Assembly (NCBI GenBank): GCA_013115125.1
Contig: JABANN010000020.1
Coordinates: 62,001-126,000 of the forward strand
Length of the DNA stretch: 64,000 bases
Source: Perkinsus olseni
Taxonomy: Eukaryota; Perkinsozoa; Perkinsida
Direction of reading: 5' to 3'
The first letter of the stretch is position 1. Every line of letters starts with the position of its first letter. The position numbers and the translations under genes are program-made. Positions 46,412-56,271 of this stretch are shown here, one piece after another. The notes beneath the pieces are model-generated. The model was not told the DNA's origin, ran no database searches, and was given only the letters and a program-made list of their open reading frames with translations.

Positions 46412-48771
46412 TCAGCGCAATTGATTTCCAACAAAAGCGGTCAGCAGCTGCAGCAGTCCTTCCGGTGAGTCCACCGGAGCGCTGTGACTGGCCTTGAACA
46501 CCTGAGGGTACTTCAGTCTGTCACCCCGCGAGGTCGCCTTCATCTATGCTACAATCTCACCTGTACAAAGCTGAGTTGTCCACCTGTAACGCTATAAGTG
46601 AAAGTTCTGAGTTTTCCAACTGGCTGTCCGGTGGGAAGCTGAAAATTGCAGGAGAATAGAACCTCTCACGAACCTCTCTAGTCTTGCGCCGTAGACTCCC
46701 CGAAGCTGGGGAGGGCAACTCCAGAACTTCCTTGGGCTATGCAAGACCAACGTTCACCTCACATTGTACGGCACGTCCTTCGCTTTGTTGAAGCCTTCGC
46801 GTCCTCCCCACTGTAAGTTCATGGACCAGCCACGGTTGCCTAGCCAGTTGCCTATGTAGTCCTAGTCACCAGCGTAGATAAGAACCTGATCGCGCATCAG
46901 AAAAAGACGGCATACCAGTGGAAATGCGGTAAGGAGCTCTGCGTTGTGATAGAATACTGCTAGTAGCAGTATTCTATCCTAGTAGTACTAGGATTCTAGC
47001 TCAGTTGAAGCCATTCTCACTGAGCATCTCTAAGTTGAGATTGCAGTTCTCAATATAGTTCGATTCTCATACCAGGGCGAGAGCTGAGAATTACTGGAGC
47101 ACATGGCATACACTAGCAGCATGATAGCTCAGCTGCCCTTTGTGTAACGCGCCTTCCGGCACGGAGGCCAGTAGCATCCATAAGCTTCCCAAGAGAAGGG
47201 CCGAAATTTAGCATGTAGTCGCCAGCGAAGTCATTGTGGACCTGAATGACGCCTGTGCTGCATGATGTCATGCCTCTGATACGGGTCGTTGGCGAGCAAG
47301 GTGCCGTCGGTGGTGGTCTTACTCCTGTATTCAGGAAGATCCATGTTGCTTCGACTTGTAGATAATCCTGCACCTTCTCACTGTTAAAATACTTCTCATA
47401 CTGAGCGACCAGTTCACCAGACTGAAAATCCCTTCATTTGGCTACCTTCTTATATGTCCGACAAGCTGCAGGGGGTTTTGGGCAGGTTAGACGAAGATCG
47501 TATCTGAAAGCAGCTGTTCCCGGTCAGCACAGGTCCGCGGATGGCATGGAAGTTCCCGACTCAGCTGATGAAGGTTGACCTACAAGTCAATGCCCATCTG
47601 GACAAGGGGGGTGACGAAATCTGCCAGGCAGTTGTCTCGCGCCTGTTTGCAGATGACGGGGTTCCACGGCTTGTTGTTACAGGTTTTAATTTGCGATACG
47701 CATCCCTGAACCTGACTCAGCATCTTCTGATATCTGAGGAGGAAGCTTCAAGAGGATATCTTGACAGTGTTCTCACAACTCCTCTGAGATAACACTTGGG
47801 GCGGTCCCGCTATCGTAGGCCATCTGTGGCATGAATGGGAATCTGGTTGAGCAATCAAACAGGATGCATCTTGTCGAAACCACTGAACTTCAGGGACAAC
47901 AAGGCCATTCCCAATAGCGACGCCCTTGAGATTGATCTTCGACTTCTGAGCATACATTTCCTGTGCCATAGCCGGTATGTAATGACCTATGATGAGCGAA
48001 GACAAATGGCGGTTTGTGAAGGAGTCACCAACCACCATTACCTGCATATGACTGCCCCACGAGAAAGACCTCGGTGTTGTACTTGGGGTTCTCGCTGAAG
48101 AACTTCTCCAAAGCAACGAGACTGAAACCAGCGACGCGGAAGAGGCTAACTACGGTCGAGATGCGCTTCCTCTACGTGGACTTCGCTGCATCAATCGAGT
48201 TAGTCGGTGGAGTGCCCTCACTGAAGCCCACAAGAGCAGGTTGATCGATGTACATGACATTGGCGAAGCTGTTGAAGGAGTATCTAGAGGTCGAGGCAGG
48301 AGTGAAGACGCTTCGCTGAAGGCCCAGGGGAATTCAGCTGCTCACTTGTTGATGGTGGTGTCGGTACCAGCATCATTAAGAATGCAGGGCCCTCCGTTCC
48401 CAGAAGTCACCGAGTACATACTGCTAGCGCCGGGGCCTCCTTGGAAGAAGATTACCAGAGGGCTTTTGTCGGGAGCCTGACGAGACTCGAAGAGCCAGTA
48501 GAACAACCTGATACGGATGGTAACAACCCAGTGAGCTTCATCACTCACTCGGCATCGCCGATGCCCTTCAGGTGACCAAATAGTTGAGCTACTTGGTCAT
48601 CACACAAACCCCCGTTTCCTGCCAGGGAACGATTCCGTTGCTCTGAAAAGGTAAAACGGTAAACATTCTAGGCGTCTCTCAGCACCCGCCGCCCCCAGGC
48701 CCTCTCGAAGCCAGGTTCCTCGAGATAGACGCAGCCAATGTGGCAAGGATTAACTTCAGCAGGGAGACCAT
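46412..48771 (-). pseudogene. disrupted serine carboxypeptidase (peptidase S10)
   Basis: Minus-strand exons joined by introns of about 40-65 nt follow S10 order: hydrophobic leader MVSLLKLILATLAASI, GGLCDDQVAQLFGHLKGIGD, LFYWLFESRQAP, IFFQGGPGASSMYS, NVMYIDQPALVGFSEG, the nucleophile block FLVGQSYAGHYIPAM (near 48050), INLKGVAIGNGL, SGTAPSVISEEL, YDLRLTC, FAGDYMLNFGPSLGKL, LIYAGD, and the His block ASHSAPVDSPEG (46469-46493), ending at TGA 46412-46414. Two defects argue against function. An in-frame TAG at 46862-46864 sits inside the GDxD catalytic-Asp motif, and about 260 nt with two palindromes separates GPSLGKL from LIYAGD without canonical splice sites in frame. The leader exon also fails to join the next exon in frame. 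It could instead be a live gene with an unusual intron, but the TAG is hard to avoid, and TAG is used as a normal stop in neighbouring genes. Confidence 0.75.
46948..46994. repeat. paired perfect palindromes sharing 3 nt
   Basis: A 31-nt palindrome (arm GATAGAATACTGCTA, single central G at 46963) spans 46948-46978. It is followed by a 19-nt palindrome (arm ATCCTAGTA, central G) at 46976-46994. They share ATC. They lie within the unexplained insertion in the carboxypeptidase pseudogene. Confidence 0.9.
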
Positions 48772-49695
48772 TTTGCGCAGATAGGCAGAGGATTATGGTG
48801 GTGGTGAGCGGTAACGCCTGAATGCGGAGGGTGATATTTACTGGATAACTCTCCCCGCCGTGGGTACGGGACAATCAGTGTCCTTTCTAGCCGCGTAGAG
48901 ATCACCTTCTCCACAACGGCACTGGCAGCCTCTCAGCCCCAGAAGATACTCTCCACGACAGGAGGGTACTCTCGGGGAGACTTCTACTCAACACGACCAG
49001 TACCCTGCTGTGAGTTTCACTAGTAGTCCAGGATACGGTCCGTACGCTGCTTGATACATCAGTGAGACACTGTCCCGGGGACAATCCTAGACTCGTCCGC
49101 TAGGTTTGATCTTCTTGAACCTGGCCACGGTCAGTCTTCATCGTGCCTCGATTCGCCTCCGCATGGGATTTAACATCGGCCACGGTAGCGGTCAACGGCA
49201 TGTCAAGGCCACTGGCAGTCCAGCAACGGTCAGCTCGTCAACGGGCGACGGTCACCTCGTGGATATGCTCGCAACTAGCCTTAGCGTATGCGTGCGACTG
49301 TGTCGACCGCGTACCTAACAGTAGAAGAGTAGAATTCGAGAGAGGCAGTACTAAGGATACCCCTCTCCTTTGCCTCCAGCTTTATCACATGTCGAAATCA
49401 GGGTAGACTGATGTATACGACAGTACTCGAGAGTCTACACTTGAGGTCTCCGGTAACCATTATTCTACTGGAGACCAGAGGCCGTGTATCAGAGCCAGTA
49501 GACCAACACAGACACAACCGATTGGCAAGTGGCGCTGAAAGAGGGCTCACTTCTGTTGCTCTCACGAAGCAGCAGGTTATACAATGTAGCCGACTTTATA
49601 TCTCTAAAATCTCTCTCTAGCAAGTGAGGGACGCTCCAGCTTCAACACAGAACCACTCATATAGAAAAATACTCGGAAGTCGTGTTTCGAGATGG

Positions 49696-49722
49696 GTTGA
49701 GGTTCTCAACTTGACTCAAGTT
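49696..49722. repeat. paired palindromes sharing 3 nt
   Basis: GTTGAG-GTT-CTCAAC (49696-49710) overlaps AACTTGA-C-TCAAGTT (49708-49722) by AAC. A third hairpin, TTGAGAA with TTCTCAA separated by 6 nt, follows directly at 49725-49744. Confidence 0.75.
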
Positions 49723-50653
49723 ACTTGAGAATTTCTCTTCTCAAACCAGGCAGCTCTTGGTAGGTCTAAGCATGAAAACTTGGCGGGTCCCCTCGCCGCC
49801 TCTGCTCATGTCCGCTGGATTTGATGAATCGATTCAACAAAAATTCGAAAGAAATTGATTGTGCCTGTACGCACGGCCCTCTCCTGTAGGTTGACTCATC
49901 ACGTGGCATCAGGAGGAGCTCAACGAGGGCTTTCCAACGATGCCTATGACACAACGTGACATAAATGCGAGGAACAAGTGGCACAGAACGCCTGTGATAG
50001 GTGAACCCTTGTATTGGGATGTTGCGCACTTCGTGTGCATGCGTGCTTTATCAGATCTATAGCTAATCGGCGCGGCTGGTGTAGTTGGTCGTCGTCCCAG
50101 CTCTTAGCGCCCTCTATCGTCACTCCTCTCACTAACCACTTAACCTAAGGCTCCTCGCGGTTGTGTTAACTGAATCTGAGCACTAGAGTCACCGCTAGTT
50201 ATACCCGATACGAACCCTACAACACCCTTCCTCTACATAATTCCTCTGTCTATCAGGCGACCACTGAATTGTTCTTTGGGACGGTTCTGAGTGATGATAT
50301 TGTCGGACGGGTAAGTGTTCAGAGCATTGCAAGAGGAAGTCCGTAGTAGCGCATTCTCTCGTCGACTTGCTGCGTCGCACAGCAGTTGTGTGTCCTGGAT
50401 TGCCGGCTCGACGTGTAAGTTTGGACGGCTAAGCACCCACCGCAGCAGCGGCCGAGAGTCCATCGTTATCGGTGTTGGCCTCTGGTGTAGTTCCACATGA
50501 TGATGAAGTCCCCTGATTTTCGAATTTGGTGCACCCTCGGGATCACTAGCCGAACACAACACGAAGTTACTCCGCAAAACGGTTTACAAAATGCACAGCA
50601 AGTTCGGAACGGTATCAGTGAATTGGATTCGCTCATCTCATCTTTACACGAAA

Positions 50654-50694
50654 CTAGCAGAACCCGTCGCTTCGCTCCGGGGGTTCTCTAGCTC
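50654..50694. repeat. short hairpin repeat, copy 1
   Basis: A 41-nt unit with ends CTAGCAGAACCC and GGGTTCTCTAG that can fold on itself around a GTCGCTTCGCTCCGG loop. A near-identical copy lies about 1 kb downstream at 51632-51671. Confidence 0.75.
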
Positions 50695-51631
50695 TTAGTC
50701 AGAGGGACCATGTCCCTCGCTGCGCTCGGGGAATAGACAGTGCATCTCCGTGAGGGATCAATCGAAAAGGCCAGCACGGAGGACAGAGCGTGACAGTCCC
50801 GTGGTTGGAGGGATCGACATGCTTACCGTAAGCAGTTACGGCTGGATTCATAAGTTTATCTTCCCATCATGTGGTATCTTCGAGCGTTACAGTGAAGGAA
50901 CTAATAGATGCGATCGGTGGGTGATGGTGCCAATCCAAGCAAGATTGAATCCAAGCAAGATGGCAATAATCAAGCATAGCCGACTCGCTCGTTCAGCCAG
51001 AAGAATTGTTAAGCAAGAACGGTGGTGATTAAAACAAGGTTGCAGATCTTCCGCAAAAAATCAAAGAACCGGCTCGGGTCGGTTTCGAACAGGGGACTAT
51101 CCGCATACGGGTAGTGGTCCGAAGGAGACTTCAAGAAATCCAAGATTTGAGCACTGTCGGCTGTCAGTCGACAGCTGCGTCTATGGCCGATTCATTCATC
51201 ACTCTTAGGCCTATACGCGTCGCCCCCGCCGGTGGGCGGCCGGCTACAAAGTATGGACCGAACTTGACACATACAACCTCCTCATTTGCGTTTCCACGAT
51301 AACTTGCGTCTCAAACTTCTTTTCTTTACCAGTATAGATGTCCAGTGGGCCCAATTCATGAATTGAATTCACTCCCCTCAACTCGAGGGCCGTGACGAGT
51401 CGCCACTGACGACCCCCACGAGACGTTGCTGGCAGCATCGCTGCTCAGTCAACAAGCCATCCATCAGCAGCCAATGTGAAGCTGACCCCGCAATTATCAT
51501 ATCAGCTGAGGCTCTGTGCTGCTGGTCATGCGTTCTCGGGCGGTCCTTACGCGCGCCGTGTATAGGGCTATGGGTTAACGTCCGTGAAACCTGGGTATAA
51601 GTTTTGAGTCGAGTCGAGTCATTGACACAAG

Positions 51632-51671
51632 CTAGCAGAACCCGTCGCTTCGCTCCGGAGTTCTGTAGCTC
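51632..51671. repeat. short hairpin repeat, copy 2
   Basis: A 40-nt copy of the unit at 50654-50694, same orientation. The first 27 nt are identical; the 3' arm differs by one deleted base and two substitutions, which weaken the stem. Confidence 0.75.
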
Positions 51672-52382
51672 GTTCGCGCTTGTGCGCATGTTCACACCAG
51701 TAACGAAACTGCGAATCGCAGTCTGCGATTGAGAGTGTAGTTGAAATTGGGCTAAGTGAGCATAGGGGCTATATCAGCCTCTCGTAGATCGAAACCTCTC
51801 GAAAGACCCAAATGGACTGACATTGTAAGTATACGTCCTCAAGAGCTTCAATGGGGAGGGGTCGCGATGAATTTAGGCGGATGAAGTTAGGAGGCTTAAA
51901 GCCGACCTTGTCGCCATAACGAAGGCGATTGATCGACCGACAATCGTGACTCCGGCTGCGGGTTAAACCGTCTCGTGATGAGGCGTCTGGGCACTGCCCA
52001 GTGGGCAGCAGGCTGAAGGCCATACTGAAGCTGGTGTATACACCTTCCAAAGATAGCATCGGTAACTCAAAGGCTGGTGTGGCCGTGCGAACTGCCTAGG
52101 CTCACGGTATCGAGGCTAAACTGCAAGTACCTTCTCACTCGAGACGCCCTGGAAGCGGCCAGGTCCCGCTGATAGCACAGTCGATGTGATGCGGTCTTTG
52201 ATTCTGAGGTGCGATCTTTAGGCTGTTCTTTCCGCTATTTTGTTCCCACAGCGTCTGTTCTCGGGTTTCTCTGTGAACTTATGCGCGCAGTGGCGTATGG
52301 AAGCTTGTTAGTGGAAGGAACGGCCAGCGCTATTCGCGTAAGAAGCTCGATGGTAGTTCAGGCGTATGCCTCTACTGTGACT

Positions 52383-52430
52383 CACGGGAGGAAAAAGATT
52401 TCCTTCACCTTCCTTTTCACGCCTCCCGTG
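52383..52430. repeat. 9-bp inverted repeat
   Basis: CACGGGAGG at 52383-52391 pairs with CCTCCCGTG at 52422-52430 across a 30-nt spacer. No associated gene is visible. Confidence 0.6.
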
Positions 52431-52880
52431 GCACCGGCCCCGCTCTGAGCTTTAACGCATGATCAATCTTTGTGCAAGTGCGTGCCTTCCTCTGGCGATA
52501 TTCTATTCAGGGGCAAGGCTTGCCCGGCAAGCACCTACCTGCGGCACTAAACCGGAACAAAAAGAGTACGATGCGGCCGTGGGTCGCATCGTGACTTCAT
52601 TGCCCCGGGGTCCCCCTGCCGGGGTCCGGTTTCGGTGGACCAGTTGGCGTGAAGGCGGCTGAGAGGCCAACAGGCCGAGCCGCGGCCCAGTATTGGAAAG
52701 AATAAGTTGAGAGGATTACAGATAAGCGCGATCCATGGGAAACAGTGGGGACCGTAGTGGCCGAGCCAAACTCGATCTCACTCGTAGGGTTGATGTGTGA
52801 ATCATATAATGTGAATCATGGCAAGACGGCCCCAGTTTCGTGCGGTCTGGCTTTACGAATTCAGAGAATATCGAAGAACA

Positions 52881-52911
52881 CAAACGATGACCGTCGAGTT
52901 ATTATAGTATA
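52881..52911. repeat. 31-nt dispersed repeat, copy 1
   Basis: It begins CAAACGATGACCGTCG and ends TTATTATAGTATA. It matches 53589-53619 at 29 of 31 positions in the same orientation. Confidence 0.8.
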
Positions 52912-53039
52912 GACTATCGTCGTTGTCGGACGAATGAGCACGATTAGTTAAAGAAGTAACAGTCATCCTACAACTCCGACTATAAGTCATCTGTACTACT
53001 GAAGTTTCAGTAAAAAAATGTGGCAAAATATGCAAAACA

Positions 53040-53400
53040 TTCCGAGATATTTGGGGTTGATTTCTCCGAACATCCCGATGAACGTTTTAACAATCAGTCC
53101 TTGAGCCGGAAAAAATTTACGCGTTTGAACGTTGTAACCCGCCACATCGTTGGAGGAAATTACGCAGTACCGTTTTATCCCAATTTGTAGAACGGTTTAC
53201 GGGAGAGTTAGGCGTAGATTTAGATAGACTACACTGACATTTAGTGCGTCATCGTGGTACACGTAGAACTTGCTGTGGATAAGTAATATTCATGAGTAAC
53301 CAGAATCCGATAGGTTTTATGGAAGACTTGATATGATCAATCTTCCAAACGATTAAAATTTTGCACGCGTATTTGGCGATTGTGATCAAATATCTCGGAA
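53040..53400. repeat. 14-bp inverted repeat flanking 333 nt
   Basis: TTCCGAGATATTTG (53040-53053) is the reverse complement of CAAATATCTCGGAA (53387-53400). The interior is AT-rich and has no coding frame. It lies between the two 31-nt direct repeats at 52881 and 53589. Confidence 0.65.
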
Positions 53401-53588
53401 ATTTTTACATGGACGGTTTACCCCATATCTTCGTACACTTCTCGCTCGCCTCTTACTCGTATACCTAGTGGTATAGGGGAAGCTAAAAGGAGGGTATAGG
53501 CTCTGTGAGTAGACACGTATAGACGACATACTTGACAGAAAACAGAGTCGAGAAATTCTAAACGCGGGGTTTTTTAGACCGGATAACT

Positions 53589-53619
53589 CAAACGATGACA
53601 GTCGTGTTATTATAGTATA
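53589..53619. repeat. 31-nt dispersed repeat, copy 2
   Basis: Second copy of the unit at 52881-52911, differing at two positions, same orientation, 708 nt apart. Confidence 0.8.
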
Positions 53620-54782
53620 AATTCCTTCAATCAGCCTCTAATTCACAACATACAAAGACACTCCTCTTACGTGAGAATCCGAAGGACAAGAGGCGCGTTC
53701 ACAAAGATCGTTTCCGACTATACGGTTCCTGTAACCCCGAGTAGTTCGACAATCTAGGGCATCGCGATTCGATGGTCCAATGCCATACCCTTTTTTCGAC
53801 ATGAACCAACTCGAGTGTGTATGCAACCTGAATCTTGAACTTTACATTGAATGAGGTTCTGGAGAGCCTGGGACACCCTGACAGTGCCGGTTGCCGCTTG
53901 AGCCGTGAGACCAACTAGTCCTCTTCTCGAGGCCCACGAGACCCACGAGGCATGCACGCCTTGATAGCTCCTCGCTTGTGGACTTTTGAAATACTTTGTG
54001 AAATGAGCAGATCGGCTGAGCTACACGACCAAGGCAACACACACTCGCCCACCGGCGCGTCATGACTACATTTCACTGACGGTTACGGACACCTTAGGCT
54101 GAGATCGACTCTGAACATACTTACTCCCGGGACGCGAGTCGCGACCAGCGTGGGTCCAGGTGACCCAGATCCGGCCACGTTGAGCCGATAGGAACGGCGA
54201 AGATAGGCGAAGATCGGCAGGTCAATGCACCAAGGATCAGGCCAATCGAGGGTGATTGGGACGATGCCCCTCGCCCTCTTGCGCCTTGCATGAGGCTTCC
54301 TCGTTGCAACGTCTCAGAAACGCGATTCAGAACTTTTCTCAACATTAACTATCATAAAGTGAATAAAAGAGTATCCTCACTCCCCTTTCGATACAATTCC
54401 GCGTTGTAAAACAATGTGCGGATACTAGGGAAACATAGGCTCCTGACAAGCCCAGAGTGCCTTCAATCTGGCAAGGCTCGCTCGACAACGAATGATGCCT
54501 CGGAAAGCTCTTGATTTCCGCCCATCGTTACCGGAGTCGCCAGCATCATACTAACACCACAAACATCTCAGCAGTGGCTGGATCTGGAGCACTAAACGGA
54601 GACCGACCCGACCAGAATCGAAGGACCACTAGAACAATATAGATTTTGCAATGCCACCGATCGTGTACTCCCCCTTATCGAAGGTAACGTACTAACCCAC
54701 TACTCCCACACAACACTATTTAGAACGCAACCGAAAACCAGCACTTCAGCAAGAGACCCTTCCGTTAAAAGCCATCAGCCGT

Positions 54783-55301
54783 CTATATCTCGGCGGCCTG
54801 GAGCTTGCGGAGACGCTGCATGGAGGCTCTGAAAACAAAGAGACGTCAGGGAGGACGAGTAGAACAGTGACGCTGTCATTACCGGACAGTAGCCGCAGCA
54901 GCGGTAGTCAACTGCCAGCAGCCGCCAGCCATGGTCTTCTTGCAAGAGCGGCAAGACCAGATACCACCGGCCTGAAGGAAGCAACAATATCGACGAAAGC
55001 TTCAACGAACGCCTCCATGCTGCGCGAAGACGATCGGTATTATGAACAACGATGTTTAGTGGCGACCCTGGAGCCAGCTACAGGGTATCACTATAGCTTG
55101 GGATGAACCCACCGAGAGATAGACGAAATTCGCATTGCCCCGAATGATTACCTGACGCTTGACGGAGTCCTTGCCGCAGAAGGGGCAGGTGTACTTCGCC
55201 TTAGACTGAGCCTCGAACTTCTTCACGAGCTTACGCAGGGAAGCGCCGTAACGGGTTCCGTACTTGCCGGAGATACCAACCTTCTTAGTGCGTCTGGCCA
55301 T
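54783..55301 (-). CDS. RPL37A: 60S ribosomal protein L37a (eL43)
   Basis: Three exons, 55152-55301, 54883-54971 and 54783-54828, separated by GT-AG introns of 180 and 54 nt, give a 94-residue protein. The family is usually about 92. It starts [20 protein letters not shown] and carries the zinc-ribbon cysteines CPFCGK and CRSC spaced as in eL43, followed by KKTMAGG and LTTAAAATV. The C-terminal exon encodes [10 protein letters not shown] and ends in TAG at 54783-54785. The protein is a structural component of the large cytosolic ribosomal subunit. Its 180-nt first intron is the longest in the window. The match to the family is essentially complete, with no missing zinc ligand. Confidence 0.97.
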
Positions 55302-56271
55302 TTTAGGAAGTGGGTCTGTCAGAGAGGACTTCTGCGGGCCGCACGCTCCGCTATTTCATAATCGATTATCGAGGCGGGCGAGATTCGCTACGACGACGGC
55401 GCCGCAAGTCGATCGAGTTCTCGACCATATTGCTGCCCAGTCGTAGGAAGGCGGAAACTTCACATCCCAGACGTGAGTCCACTAGTGAGTTAGGGAGCAC
55501 AGCGAGAGCTGGATGTACTGATGAGCCATTACCGCATCTTACGAACGTCTCATCGCGGTCCGAGTACAGGATGGCAAGTAAATGGAGAAAGACCAACTCC
55601 TGCCGAAACTTTTGCGAACACGCAAACTAGGCGATTTCAACTGAGGCAATAAGATGATAGTCCAACTGTAGGACTCCAACGCTAGTAGTGATGCAGACTG
55701 CGTCACGTCGTTGCTTCGCTGCTTATCCTTGGTGTGACAATCGTCGAAACTCGAACGAGCACATTCGAATTTCAAATCTTATCGGAGAACGCTGTCGTAG
55801 CGCATATGGCATACAGTAGCATTACTAAGGGTCAGTCGCACATTCATCTTTCGACAGTGCCTACGACGTTGGCACTTCCAGTTGGTTCCAGTTCCAGCTG
55901 GGTATGTAGTCCGGGGTCCTATTCAAGTAGTTTTGCTTTCCGGGTTCCGAGTCGGAGCAGTAGTCAAGGCATGATGATTTCACCGCTTACAAACCGAGTA
56001 TATTGGACTTTTGATTAGCCATGATGTCGAAAGATGTCTTAAAGCAAACAGAGGGTTAGAAGAAGTTCGATTAGAATATCGCCGCGAGGAACGAGAAGAA
56101 TGGTATGAGGAACGCGAAGGTTTCGACGTGTCTTATGATTGAGGTTTGATTGTAGCAGCGAGAGCTCTACAAGCGTTCTAGTATTCGCAGAGAGCAGCCA
56201 GAGCGCAATACTCCACACCCCTACTCCTCAACGCAAAACAGGCTCCTGTTTCCTTGTATATTTTACACGTG
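55302..56271. other. intergenic region, no gene supported
   Basis: About 970 nt between the RPL37A start and the stop of the upstream methyltransferase gene. Open frames on both strands are short and unlike any family I know. It must contain the RPL37A promoter or trans-splice acceptor, but no motif stands out. Confidence 0.5.

Larger units (their letters stand above)
48772..54782. other. 6-kb gene-poor region
   Basis: No coding region can be supported. Short open frames lack neighbours in matching frame and resemble no family clearly. The stretch holds short dispersed repeats, hairpins and AT-richer patches (about 52,800-53,640), listed separately. A minus-strand fragment at 50233-50577 (HHVELHQRPTP, SRPLLRWVLSRPNLHVEP) is vaguely retroelement-like, and one at 51769-52059 (FKPPNFIRLNSSRPLPIEAL) looks protein-like, but neither can be extended. 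Decayed transposable-element DNA is a reasonable guess. Confidence 0.5.

Noticed and set aside
46862-46864. Stop-codon reassignment or readthrough of TAG
   Set aside because: TAG is the natural stop of RPL37A and BBS4 in this window, so a general reassignment is excluded. A dead gene is simpler.
50233-50577. Possible Ty3-type reverse transcriptase/RNase H remnant on the minus strand
   Set aside because: Only a loose resemblance in one short segment; no catalytic motif, no flanking repeats and no extension in any frame.
51070-51130. Second tRNA-like stretch with TTCGAAC on the + strand
   Set aside because: The arms next to the putative loop do not pair, so no cloverleaf can be drawn.
55310-55630. 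106-residue + strand frame next to RPL37A
   Set aside because: No family resemblance, no splice partners, and Arg/Ser-rich composition typical of a chance frame.
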